Shown: positions 9,126-17,170, numbered from the stretch's first letter. The stretch: 37,885 bases of DNA from Bacteroidetes bacterium GWF2_29_10 (GCA_001768555.1 MEOD01000017.1:1-37885), one strand, 5' to 3'. Program-made: numbers and translations. Notes: generated by a model not told the origin, from the letters alone.

Positions 9126-9943
9126 TATACAGAAATTGAATAGTCTCTTAAAGCTTCGTTTAATGAAGTTTTTATATCTGTAGATTGTTTTCTTTTGCCT
9201 ATAATTAATGCACAATTAACATTATATGTGCCTGCATTAAATTGTTTAGGATACGAACCTGGAATAACTACAGATCTTTCTGGAATATATCCTTTATATT
9301 CTATAGGCGTATCACTTGTAACATCTATTATTTTTGTTGATTGAGTAAGTACAACATTTGCTCCTAGTACGGCTTCTTTTTTCACAATTACTCCTTCAAC
9401 AACAATTGAGCGTGAACCTAAGAAACACCCATCTTCTATTATTACTGGCATAGCTTGAATGGGCTCTAATACGCCTCCTATGCCAACGCCTCCACTAATA
9501 TGCACATTTGCTCCTATTTGAGCACAAGAACCTATTGTTGCCCATGTATCAACCATTGTATTACTTCCAATGTATGAACCAATGTTTATATATGATGGCA
9601 TTAAAACAACGCCTTTTGAAATAAAGGAGCCATATCGTGCTATTGCTTGAGGCACAACTCTAACATTTAATTCTTTAAAGTTTTTCTTTATAGGTATTTT
9701 GTCATAATATTGGAAATAACCATGCTCTATAACCTCCATGTTTTGAATTGGAAAATATAATATTACTGCCATTTTTAGCCATTCATTAACTAACCACTGG
9801 TCGTTTGTATATTCTGCTACACGCAAATCACCATTATCAAGCATTTCAATACATTTTCTTATTGCTATTTTCGTATCTTCTTGCAATAATTTTTCTCGGT
9901 TATTCCATGCTTCTAAAACAATGTTTTTTAGTTGGTTTTCCAT
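9125..9943 (-). CDS. dapD: 2,3,4,5-tetrahydropyridine-2,6-dicarboxylate N-succinyltransferase
   Basis: DapD transfers succinyl from succinyl-CoA to tetrahydrodipicolinate in the lysine and meso-diaminopimelate pathway, so it feeds peptidoglycan synthesis in the cytoplasm. The length of 272 residues is typical. The N-terminal helical part (WNNREKL, WLVNEWLKMAVILYF) is followed by a left-handed beta-helix of hexapeptide repeats (NIGSYIGSNTMVDTWATIGS, AQIGANVHISGGVGIGGVLE, GCFLGSRSIVVEGVIVKKEA). Other dap genes are not nearby. A hairpin and T-run (the rplS terminator) end only about 10 bases before the start, leaving no room for an ordinary promoter. Expression may therefore rely on read-through from rplS. 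Its stop overlaps the start of the next gene. Confidence 0.96.
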   Translation of the reverse strand: MENQLKNIVLEAWNNREKLLQEDTKIAIRKCIEMLDNGDLRVAEYTNDQWLVNEWLKMAVILYFPIQNMEVIEHGYFQYYDKIPIKKNFKELNVRVVPQAIARYGSFISKGVVLMPSYINIGSYIGSNTMVDTWATIGSCAQIGANVHISGGVGIGGVLEPIQAMPVIIEDGCFLGSRSIVVEGVIVKKEAVLGANVVLTQSTKIIDVTSDTPIEYKGYIPERSVVIPGSYPKQFNAGTYNVNCALIIGKRKQSTDIKTSLNEALRDYSISV

Positions 9944-9952
9944 ATTTATTAT

Positions 9953-9978
9953 AAAAAAAAAGCCCTTTTTACAGGGCT
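9953..9978 (-). terminator. Terminator after rplS, directly before dapD
   Basis: On the minus strand AGCCCT (9978-9973) pairs with AGGGCT (9966-9961) around a 6-base loop, followed by eight T (9960-9953). This is a standard intrinsic terminator ten bases from the dapD ATG, so it could also act as an attenuator of dapD. Confidence 0.8.
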
Positions 9979-9988
9979 TTCATTAATA

Positions 9989-10360
9989 TTAAGCTTTTTT
10001 AGATTGAAAAAAAGTTTTCTTTTCTTTAATTTTCGCTTTTTTACCTTTTAATTGTCTTAAATAGAATATTCTTGCTCTTCTAACTCTTCCTCTTTTGTTT
10101 ATTTCCATGCTTTCTATGAAAGGAGAATTTTCTGGAAAAATTCTTTCAACACCAATATTATTAGAAGATATTTTTCTTACGGTAAAAGTTTTTGTTAAAC
10201 CTGCCCCTGCTCTTTGAATTACAACTCCTTGAAATTGTTGTATTCTTTCTTTTGCTCCTTCTTTAATTCTATAGTTTACAGTCACTGTATCACCAGAATT
10301 AAATAAAGGTAATTCCTTTTTTTCTATTAATTTGCTTTCTGCTAGTTTTAATAAGTCCAT
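9989..10360 (-). CDS. rplS: 50S ribosomal protein L19
   Basis: L19 sits at the interface of the 30S and 50S subunits. The 123 residues match it throughout: PLFNSGDTVTVNYRIKEGAK, QFQGVVIQRAGAGLTKTFTV and the signature VRRARIFYLRQLKGKKAK near the C-terminus. It is slightly longer than the usual 115-120 because of a basic tail (KEKKTFFQSKKA). It has its own promoter in the 118-base gap after yggS and ends in a clear terminator before dapD, so it is at least partly monocistronic. The usual companions of rplS (rpsP, rimM, trmD) are not beside it, which is common in Bacteroidota. Confidence 0.97.
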   Translation of the reverse strand: MDLLKLAESKLIEKKELPLFNSGDTVTVNYRIKEGAKERIQQFQGVVIQRAGAGLTKTFTVRKISSNNIGVERIFPENSPFIESMEINKRGRVRRARIFYLRQLKGKKAKIKEKKTFFQSKKA

Positions 10361-10407
10361 TTTGTTTAAAATTATTTTGAATACAGTATATTTTCAATAT
10401 CAAGGTG

Positions 10408-10415
10408 CAAAAATA
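10408..10415 (-). promoter_or_regulatory. -7 element of the rplS promoter
   Basis: TATTTTTG on the minus strand matches TAnnTTTG, with a partial -33 (ATTG) 21 bases upstream. It lies about 48 bases before the rplS ATG. Confidence 0.5.
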
Positions 10416-10478
10416 GTAATTTATTTTTTTATTTTGCAATTTTTTTATTTTATTTTTTTAAATTATAAAAAAAACATG

Positions 10479-11135
10479 CTATTTAAATATTGCCGACCCC
10501 ACCCTAATCATTGTGGCTCCATATTCTATGGCTATTTTATAATCAGAAGACATTCCCATTGAAATTTCTTTAAATTCTAATTTATCATTAAAAAAATCAG
10601 TTTTTAAGTAATCAAATATATTTTTAAGGTCTTTAAATTCTCCAACAATTACATTATTGTCTGAAGTAAAAGTAGCCATTCCCATAACTCCAACAATATT
10701 AATGTTTTTTAGTGATTTAAATTCTTCTGTATTTATAATTTTTTTTGATTCGTCTAAGTCTAACCCAAATTTAGTATCTTCTTTTGCAATATGAAATTGG
10801 AGTAAACATTTAATAATTCTATCATTCTTCAATGCTTCTTTATTTACTTCTATTAATAGCTTTAAACTATCAATGCTATGAATATATGACACAAAAGGAG
10901 CGATGTATTTCACCTTATTCGTTTGAAGATGTCCTATTAAATGCCATTCAATATCAAGTGGTAGTTTATCTTTTTTTTCTATTAGTTCTTGTATTCTGTT
11001 TTCACCAAAACATTTATTACCTATATTATATAAAGATTGAATAGATTGGACAGATTGGTATTTAGAAACGACAATAAGTTTTACGTTCTGAGGAATATCT
11101 CTTTTTATTAAGTTGTAATTTTGTTCTATGCTCAT
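10479..11135 (-). CDS. yggS: YggS/PROSC family pyridoxal-phosphate homeostasis protein
   Basis: This 218-residue single-domain PLP-binding protein has the fold-type III barrel of the family. The PLP lysine is K25 in LIVVSKYQ. Other family blocks are CFGENRIQEL, IEWHLIGHLQTNKVKYI, LLQFHIAKEDTKFGL, VGVMGMATF and the phosphate-binding SMGMSSDYKIAIEYGATMIRVGSAIF. It buffers free PLP and affects amino-acid and vitamin B6 balance. Its ATG overlaps the cdaA stop as ATGA, which shows operon membership and probable translational coupling. It is the last gene of the pyrH-frr-cdaA-yggS run. Confidence 0.95.
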   Translation of the reverse strand: MSIEQNYNLIKRDIPQNVKLIVVSKYQSVQSIQSLYNIGNKCFGENRIQELIEKKDKLPLDIEWHLIGHLQTNKVKYIAPFVSYIHSIDSLKLLIEVNKEALKNDRIIKCLLQFHIAKEDTKFGLDLDESKKIINTEEFKSLKNINIVGVMGMATFTSDNNVIVGEFKDLKNIFDYLKTDFFNDKLEFKEISMGMSSDYKIAIEYGATMIRVGSAIFK

Positions 11136-11932
11136 ACGGATTCAATATTAAACTCTTGTTTTAGCATACTTGTTAATGAATTTTCATTAACATTTTGAAA
11201 AATATTTCCATTTTTGAACAAACTAATTTTACCTGTTTGTTCAGAAACAACTATTGCTATAGAATCTGTTGCTTCGGTAATGCCTAATGCAGAACGATGA
11301 CGTAATCCAAGATTATCTGGGAAGTCCATTCTTTCAGAAACAGGCAGTACACTTCTTGCCGAAATAATCCGATTTTTTACTATAATCATAGCTCCATCAT
11401 GAAGTGGATTATTTTTATAAAAAATAGTTTCTATGAGAGAATTGCTAATTTTTGCATCAATAATTTCACCTGATTCTATAATGTTCTTTAATTCATTTTC
11501 TTTTGCTAAAACTATTAATGCTCCTGTGCTTGATTCTGACATATTATTACATGCTTTGACAATAGCATCAAAATCAGGAATATTATAATATTTTTCTTTC
11601 CATTTGAATATACTCATCCGAGATTTTTTACTAAATAGTTTAGAATTCCCAACTATAAGCAAGAAATTTCTTATCTCTTGTTGAAAAACAATAATCATGG
11701 CAATCATCCCAACACTAATAAACTGTCCAAGTATCATGCTAAGCAATTCCATCTCTAATGCTTTGACAAAACGCCAAAATAGATAAATTAGTAAGATACC
11801 AAAAAATATCTTAACCGCAACAGTTCCTTTGACTATATTAAATATTTCATAAAATAGAAATGCTACTAATAAAATATCCACAACATCAAGAAACCTTATA
11901 TCAAATATTGTTTTAAAGATTTCAGAATACAT
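11132..11932 (-). CDS. cdaA: Membrane diadenylate cyclase CdaA
   Basis: CdaA makes cyclic di-AMP from two ATP at the inner membrane. In the 266 residues three hydrophobic segments (~13-33, 40-56, 62-85) precede the DAC (DisA_N) domain. Both catalytic motifs are present: DGA at 179-181 in NPLHDGAMIIV and RHR at 211-213 in LGLRHRSALGI. The nucleotide site is completed by ITEATDSIAIVVSEQTG. It starts 32 bases after the frr stop and overlaps yggS by 4 bases. Its usual partner, a YbbR-domain regulator (CdaR), is not adjacent. In many Bacteroidota cdaA follows folP, and here it follows frr. Confidence 0.95.
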   Translation of the reverse strand: MYSEIFKTIFDIRFLDVVDILLVAFLFYEIFNIVKGTVAVKIFFGILLIYLFWRFVKALEMELLSMILGQFISVGMIAMIIVFQQEIRNFLLIVGNSKLFSKKSRMSIFKWKEKYYNIPDFDAIVKACNNMSESSTGALIVLAKENELKNIIESGEIIDAKISNSLIETIFYKNNPLHDGAMIIVKNRIISARSVLPVSERMDFPDNLGLRHRSALGITEATDSIAIVVSEQTGKISLFKNGNIFQNVNENSLTSMLKQEFNIESV

Positions 11933-11964
11933 TCTTTATGTTTATTTGTTTGGCAATTTCGAGC

Positions 11965-12528
11965 CTATACTGTCATAATATCTTTTTCTTTACTTGCTAA
12001 AACTTTATCTGCTTTTTCAATGTATTTGTTTGTAATATTTTGTAAATCAATCTCAGCTTTCTTAACTAAGTCTTCAGGCACACCTTTTTTTGTGAGTTTT
12101 TTTATTTCTTCTAACCATTCTCTCCTTGCATTTCTAACACTTACTTTTGAATTTTCAGTTTCTTGTTTTGCTTTTTTTACATATTCTTTTCTTCGTTCTT
12201 CCGTAAGAGGGGGAATACTTAACCTAATAACAATTCCATCATTTTGCGGCATTATCCCTATATTAGCAACCATTATTGCTTTTTCTATTAATTGAAGTGA
12301 TTTTTTCTCCCATGGCTGAATAACTAAAGTCCTTGCATCTGGGGCATTAATTCCAGCCACTTGAGTTATTGGAACATTCGAACCATAATAATCAATCATA
12401 ATATTTTCTATTAATTGAGGATTTGCTCGTCCTGCTCTAATCTTTGTTAATTCATGTTCTAAATGAGTTATGGCATTAACCATACTTTCTTCTGCGGCTT
12501 TAAGGCAGAAATTTATTTCTTCAGTCAT
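11965..12528 (-). CDS. frr: Ribosome recycling factor
   Basis: RRF splits the post-termination ribosome together with EF-G. With the ATG at 12528 (MTEEINFCLKAAEES) the protein has 187 residues, the standard length. An open extension to 12582 adds a hydrophobic stretch foreign to the family and is rejected. Family signatures are visible: LTKIRAGRANPQLIENIMIDYYG, APDARTLVIQPWEKKSLQLI, IRLSIPPLTEERRKEYVKKA and the coiled-coil C-terminus. The order pyrH then frr, with a gap of 64 bases, is conserved in many bacteria. Confidence 0.97.
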   Translation of the reverse strand: MTEEINFCLKAAEESMVNAITHLEHELTKIRAGRANPQLIENIMIDYYGSNVPITQVAGINAPDARTLVIQPWEKKSLQLIEKAIMVANIGIMPQNDGIVIRLSIPPLTEERRKEYVKKAKQETENSKVSVRNARREWLEEIKKLTKKGVPEDLVKKAEIDLQNITNKYIEKADKVLASKEKDIMTV

Positions 12529-12592
12529 AATTGTAAAATTTATAAAATAATTACTTTGCAAATATATAGCATAAAACAACAATATAAAAATT

Positions 12593-13294
12593 TTAAACTA
12601 CAATAGTTCCTAAACTTTCTCCTTCTAGAATCTTAAGAATGGAATTTTCTTGAAATATATTACAAACAATAATTGGAACTTTATTTTCCATACACATAGC
12701 AAAAGCTGTAAGATCCATAACTTTTAAATTTTTTTCTATAGCTTCTTGATAAGTTATTTGATTATATTTGATTGCATTTTTATTTTTCATCGGGTCAGAG
12801 TCGTATATACCATCAACTTTGGTTGCTTTTAATAAAACATCTGCTTTCATTTCTATAGCGCGAAGTGCTGCTGTTGTATCTGTTGTAAAACATGGATTTC
12901 CTGTCCCTCCTGCTAAAATAATAACATAATTCTGGTCCAAATATTCTTGCATTTTATCATGATTACATAATTCGAAAAGTTTATTTATTTCTATTGATGA
13001 TAGCACTTTAACTTTTATTCCAATATTTTCCAATACTTTTTTAAATGCTATACTATTAATCATTGTTGCAAGCATACCCATATAATCACCGTCAATCTGC
13101 TGAATATTCGTTTTTTCAACAAAATTTCCTCTATATATATTACCACCACCTATAACAATACCTACTTTAATTTTTTTATCAACTACTTTTTTTATTTCAT
13201 TTGCAAAAAAAAGAATGTTTTTATAAGCTATGTTTTCATTATTATCTCCTAATGCTTCTCCACTAATTTTTATTAAAACTCGGTTGTATTTCAT
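12593..13294 (-). CDS. pyrH: Uridylate kinase (UMP kinase)
   Basis: PyrH phosphorylates UMP to UDP for pyrimidine nucleotide and envelope precursor supply, and it works as a cytoplasmic hexamer. The 233 residues contain the amino-acid-kinase fold motifs: NRVLIKISGEALG at the N-terminus, VGIVIGGGNIYRG, GDYMGMLATMINS, ILAGGTGNPCFTTDTTAALR and KATKVDGIYDSDP. The C-terminal block is LKVMDLTAFAMCMENKVPIIV. It heads the operon pyrH-frr-cdaA-yggS, with a plausible promoter just upstream. Confidence 0.97.
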   Translation of the reverse strand: MKYNRVLIKISGEALGDNNENIAYKNILFFANEIKKVVDKKIKVGIVIGGGNIYRGNFVEKTNIQQIDGDYMGMLATMINSIAFKKVLENIGIKVKVLSSIEINKLFELCNHDKMQEYLDQNYVIILAGGTGNPCFTTDTTAALRAIEMKADVLLKATKVDGIYDSDPMKNKNAIKYNQITYQEAIEKNLKVMDLTAFAMCMENKVPIIVCNIFQENSILKILEGESLGTIVV

Positions 13295-13329
13295 TTTTTT
13301 GTTATTTATGTATTTATTAATTTAGATTG

Positions 13330-13359
13330 TAAAATTATTAACTTTTTTTTATTTGCAAA
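13330..13359 (-). promoter_or_regulatory. Possible pyrH operon promoter
   Basis: TTTG (13359-13356) is followed after 18 bases by TAATTTTA (13337-13330), which matches TAnnTTTG at seven of eight positions. It lies about 36 bases before the pyrH ATG. Confidence 0.4.
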
Positions 13360-13506
13360 AAAATAATTAACTCATACCTTTATTTTGAATAAATTCAAAA
13401 TTATGATTAATTATAGTTTATTCATAAAAAAAACTCAATAAATTTGCATATAAAGAATCATATTCATGTTGCAAAATAGATTTTTTTACTTTTATTATTG
13501 CATATT

Positions 13507-13682
13507 GGGACCATTGCAAAAATACGATTTAATAGTTTAGTTATTAAATCTCAATTATTTTTTAGATTTTTATATTAATTCATAAAAATTTAGTCGATTT
13601 ATTAATGAATATTGGATATAGAGTGCACCATATTTTGGGTGTTTTTCCCTTTATTTTTAAAATTTAGCCTTGCAACGGTCTC
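13507..13682. repeat. Short element bounded by GACC(A/G)TTGCAA inverted repeats
   Basis: GGGACCATTGCAAA (13507-13520) faces the reverse complement of GAGACCGTTGCAAG (13669-13682). The interior is non-coding. The ends look like insertion-sequence termini, so this may be an internally deleted copy or a MITE. The same motif recurs at 17171-17184. Confidence 0.45.
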
Positions 13683-13874
13683 ATATAATTATCAATAAAT
13701 TGATAGCGGTTTGGTATTACCTTCTGGTCGGCCCCATAGAATATTCCAACCCAAAGCTGAGAAATTTAACTATACAATATAAAGCAACTTAGCATAAGGC
13801 TTTAAACTACAACAAATAAGTATTTCAATTTGTTTGTTTTAAAACTTTTCATGCAAAAAATCACAGAGTCTAAT

Positions 13875-15773
13875 TTATTCTTCATATAGCAAGAGCCACA
13901 AATCAAATTTTTGTTCTTCTTCAGCTATTTTATTTAGTAAATCACTTGCTTTTATATTTGTCTCTTTTTTCCCTACACTGATTAAAAAATGACCTGTTTT
14001 TTGATTTTTAATTACAGTTGTTTCATAGCCTTTTTCCCTTAATCTATAAGCTTCTTCATTTGCTTTCTTTATAGTTTTTATTTCATGAAAAATTACATGC
14101 CAATAACGTTTCTTTTCTATTTTAGCAACTTTATAATTTTCGCTTATTTTTTGTTTTTCAATAATAGAACTTTTATCTATTTTTTGTTTAGATATTGTTG
14201 TGTTAAAAATATCTTCTTTTATTTCTACATAATCATTATTAAACGCAACATGCCGAATAGTTAATCCAAAAATAATTATAAATAAAGCATATCCAACCAT
14301 TGACGATGGTTTTATACTTTCGAGAGAAGGTAGTTTGAATTGTTTTTTCTTTACATCTGTTGGATTAAATCCTGTACGTGTCATTTCTCCCCAACTTTTC
14401 TTTTTAAACATTAAATCAAAATTACCCCTAAAACTTGCCCAAGTAATATACTGATGATAGCCTAACGGTTCTATTAAAGTAACTAATAAAAACTTGAAAA
14501 AATCTTTTTTGTTTTTGTATTGGTTAAAAGAAAATTCCTCAAATATTAAAGATGTTATAGATAGAAATATTGAAAATAAATATACTGAAATAAGCAATAA
14601 AAAAGCAAAAATCCAATCTATTTTTCCTACAATAATAAAGAACATCAATAAAATATATCCACAAATTTCAACTATAGGTGCAAGCCATTCAAGAAAAAAC
14701 CAATAAGGGTAACTTAAAATACCCATAATTCCGTATTTTTTGTTGAGGAAAAATCCCTTGTACATCCATAATGTTTCAGCTAAACCTCTATACCAGCGAT
14801 TACGTTGTCTATATAATATTTTAAATGTATTTGGGGCTTCAGTCCAGCATAATGGATCTGGAATATAAACAACTTTATATGGCATTTTTAAATCTTCCAT
14901 AAATTTTCTAATACGAACAACTATTTCAAAGTCTTCTGTAACAGTATTCTTATTATATCCACCACTATCAATTACCACTTTCTTATCAAACAATCCAAAT
15001 GCTCCAGAAATAATAAGTAATCCATTTAGCTTACTCCATCCCATACGACCTAATAAAAACGACCGTATGTATTCAAGAGTTTGTATGCGCGGAAGTGTTT
15101 CTTTTGGTAAAATTACTTCAGAAATTCGTCCTCTATCAATAATACATGAATTTGATATACGAATCACACCTCCTGTAGCTATTACTTTTGTTTTTTCTTC
15201 AAGAAAAGGCTTTATTACTTTGAGTAAAGAGTCGGGTTCTATAATAGTATCTACATCAACAGCGCAAAAAAGATCGTACTTTGCAATATTTATTCCTGAA
15301 TTAAGTGCATCCGATTTTCCTCCATTTTCTTTATCTATTATGATTAATTTGTTGTATATAGGATTTGTTGATTCATATATTCCTCTGATAGGCTGGCATG
15401 GCAATTTGTAGTTTATATAAAAGTCAACCTTTTTCAAGTGGAAATATTTTATAAGTTTCTCCATGGAATCATCTTTGCTACCATCATTTACAATTATAAC
15501 TTCATATTCTCCATAGTATAAAGAAAGTAATGATAATATATTTTCTACAATTGTCATTCCTTCATTATATGCTGGAGCAATTATAGAAATAGGAGGAGTA
15601 AATTTCGAGTTAAGGATGTCTCGATAATCCACATAATTGTTTTTTCTTGAATAATCAAGCATTGCTTTAGCAGAATAGACCCCAATAAGAATATATGACA
15701 ATAACATCGTTACTGTAAACACAAAGAAAAAGTATGTTGTGAAATCAAATAATATGTTAAAAAAACTATCCAT
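13875..15773 (-). CDS. Processive family-2 glycosyltransferase with C-terminal periplasmic SPOR domain
   Basis: The protein has 632 residues. TM1 is at ~12-36. A cytosolic GT2 domain (~60-335) carries PISIIAPAYNEG, IVNDGS (D97), the DxD-type AVDVD (D173, D175), TED (279-281) and the processivity motif QRNRW (323-327) of BcsA, PgaC and hyaluronan synthases. TM2 and TM3 lie at ~352-410 and TM4 at ~492-510. This topology puts the C-terminus in the periplasm. After a charged linker, residues ~556-632 (YWHVIFHEIK, EKGYETTVIK, GHFLISVGKK, FDLWLLLYEE) fit a SPOR domain, which binds denuded glycan strands of peptidoglycan. The enzyme probably makes and exports a beta-linked polysaccharide; the sugar is unknown. 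Its ATG overlaps the stop of the upstream HEAT-repeat gene as TAATG. No deacetylase, PilZ domain or exporter gene is adjacent. The GT call is firm and the SPOR call is by pattern. Confidence 0.9.
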   Translation of the reverse strand: MDSFFNILFDFTTYFFFVFTVTMLLSYILIGVYSAKAMLDYSRKNNYVDYRDILNSKFTPPISIIAPAYNEGMTIVENILSLLSLYYGEYEVIIVNDGSKDDSMEKLIKYFHLKKVDFYINYKLPCQPIRGIYESTNPIYNKLIIIDKENGGKSDALNSGINIAKYDLFCAVDVDTIIEPDSLLKVIKPFLEEKTKVIATGGVIRISNSCIIDRGRISEVILPKETLPRIQTLEYIRSFLLGRMGWSKLNGLLIISGAFGLFDKKVVIDSGGYNKNTVTEDFEIVVRIRKFMEDLKMPYKVVYIPDPLCWTEAPNTFKILYRQRNRWYRGLAETLWMYKGFFLNKKYGIMGILSYPYWFFLEWLAPIVEICGYILLMFFIIVGKIDWIFAFLLLISVYLFSIFLSITSLIFEEFSFNQYKNKKDFFKFLLVTLIEPLGYHQYITWASFRGNFDLMFKKKSWGEMTRTGFNPTDVKKKQFKLPSLESIKPSSMVGYALFIIIFGLTIRHVAFNNDYVEIKEDIFNTTISKQKIDKSSIIEKQKISENYKVAKIEKKRYWHVIFHEIKTIKKANEEAYRLREKGYETTVIKNQKTGHFLISVGKKETNIKASDLLNKIAEEEQKFDLWLLLYEE

Positions 15774-16927
15774 TAGGCAACATTTTCATTTTTATATAAA
15801 TGCTTAATCATCAAATTTGTCTTTTCATCATTATGTTTTATTCTTATAGTATCAATTTGTTTTTCATCAATTGTTTTAATACTTTCCAAAATTATAAGTT
15901 TTACAGTATCATCAATTGTTTCTGAAAATTTTTCTATTAAAAATGTAACAACATTATCTGTTCCTATTTTTCCTAATGATTTTATTATGTCAATTCTGTT
16001 TTCAGGATTTAAAACACTATACAATTCAATTAATTTGTTAACAGCAAAAACACCTTCTAATTCACCTAAAGCAAGTATTGTTTGTTTTAATATTTTTTCG
16101 TCCTTTTCTTCCAATAATGTTATAAGTATTGGTATAGATTCATATTGATTATACTGCACAATTAATTTAATAAAAAGAACTTTTACAGATTTATTTTCAG
16201 AATTTAGCCATTTGCTAAAGTCAGGTATAACATCAAACTTAATTTGACTAATTGTGTTTATTAGTTTTATTTGTTGCCATTCTGACAATTCATATTCCAA
16301 ATATCCAAATAAGTTAAATTTAATATCATTATAACCATTATATGAGTTATCTCCATTTTTTTCAAAAACATTATAAAATTTAACTACAGCAAATATCGCT
16401 TCCTGTCTTACAATTTCATTTTTATGATTTATTAATATTTTAAGTGTTGTTAATGGTATTTTTATATTTAGCTGAGTTAATTCTATAATTCCTTCCACTT
16501 TTAACATCCATTTATTAGAATTTATTTTTAATACGGAATCCTTAGATAAACGTAGTGCTATATATATTTTTCTTAATTCTTCCGAAACACTACCACTCAC
16601 ATTTTTATGAAATTTTAGTATAACTTTTTGAATTGCTTTACGAAAATTAGGATTAGATGTATTATCAATGTTATTAAATTTTTTTAAAATAACATTTTGC
16701 TTTTCTACATAATTTTTTACTGCTTTTGAAATATAATTTTGCTCATCATCAAATACCAATTCATTTAACAATTCTTCTACTTTAGAATAATAGTTTTTGT
16801 TTTTTACATCTACAATTGTGCTTACAATTCTGTATAAAATAACAAATACTATCTCTATTAATACAATACTTAAAATTATACAAATAACTACTATTAATAA
16901 AAAAGCTTCTTCCGACAAATCTATCAT
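15773..16927 (-). CDS. Membrane-anchored HEAT-repeat protein, partner of the glycosyltransferase
   Basis: One N-terminal membrane helix (~8-37, LLIVVICIILSIVLIEIVFVI) is followed by about 345 residues of alpha-helical repeats in a total of 384. The HEAT/PBS-like pattern is clear at ~165-370: VRQEAIFAVVKF, QIKLINTISQI, ESIPILITLLEEKDEKILKQ, TILALGELEGVFAVNKLIEL, IDIIKSLGKIGTDNVVTFLI and VKLIILESIKTID. There is no catalytic motif, so it is a scaffold or adaptor. Its stop overlaps the glycosyltransferase start by one base, so the two are made together and may interact. HEAT proteins next to GT2 synthases occur elsewhere in Bacteroidota as far as I recall, but their role is not established. It is the first gene of the pair, with IS debris upstream. 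Confidence 0.82.
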   Translation of the reverse strand: MIDLSEEAFLLIVVICIILSIVLIEIVFVILYRIVSTIVDVKNKNYYSKVEELLNELVFDDEQNYISKAVKNYVEKQNVILKKFNNIDNTSNPNFRKAIQKVILKFHKNVSGSVSEELRKIYIALRLSKDSVLKINSNKWMLKVEGIIELTQLNIKIPLTTLKILINHKNEIVRQEAIFAVVKFYNVFEKNGDNSYNGYNDIKFNLFGYLEYELSEWQQIKLINTISQIKFDVIPDFSKWLNSENKSVKVLFIKLIVQYNQYESIPILITLLEEKDEKILKQTILALGELEGVFAVNKLIELYSVLNPENRIDIIKSLGKIGTDNVVTFLIEKFSETIDDTVKLIILESIKTIDEKQIDTIRIKHNDEKTNLMIKHLYKNENVA

Positions 16928-17100
16928 TTATTATAAAATTTACTAAAAAATAACAATAATACGAATTTTTTACTAAAAAAGTTGTAATTGAAAAAAATAA
17001 AGACCTTGAAACATTAAGTTATTTTGTCAATAATTTATCAAGTATTCCAAGATTCCTATGTTTTTTTTCTGTTTTGCTCTAGTATTATTTAATCCATATA

Positions 17101-17150
17101 TTAATAACCAAAGTGTTGCGCTTTTTTTTCCACAAGACTTGGTTAATAAA
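17101..17150. repeat. Long imperfect inverted repeat
   Basis: TTAATAACCAAAGTGTTG pairs with CAAGACTTGGTTAATAA around a loop containing eight T. The stem has about 14-16 pairs with one bulge and two mismatches. There is no gene end nearby that it would obviously terminate. Confidence 0.5.
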
Positions 17151-17170
17151 TCATGCTTTTAATCCAGATT

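Larger units (their letters stand above)
13295..13874. other. 580-base intergenic region with insertion-sequence debris
   Basis: No intact gene is visible on either strand. It holds the pyrH promoter, a 176-base segment bounded by imperfect inverted repeats (13507-13682), and a GC-richer stretch (about 13705-13800, containing GCGGTTTGGTATTACC and GGTCGGCC) that stands out from the AT-rich surroundings and resembles a dispersed repeat. I cannot assign a function to it. Confidence 0.6.

Noticed and set aside
9126-9215. Longer N-terminus for the peptide-binding lipoprotein
   Set aside because: It would place basic residues before the lipoprotein signal and lies inside dapD; the ATG at 9125 gives a clean signal and TAATG coupling.
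10332-10562. 76-codon plus-strand frame
   Set aside because: It spans the rplS promoter region and the end of yggS antisense, and has low-complexity F/Y/I composition.
12529-12582. Longer N-terminus for the ribosome recycling factor
   Set aside because: The 18 extra residues are hydrophobic and foreign to the family; MTEEIN at 12528 gives the standard length.
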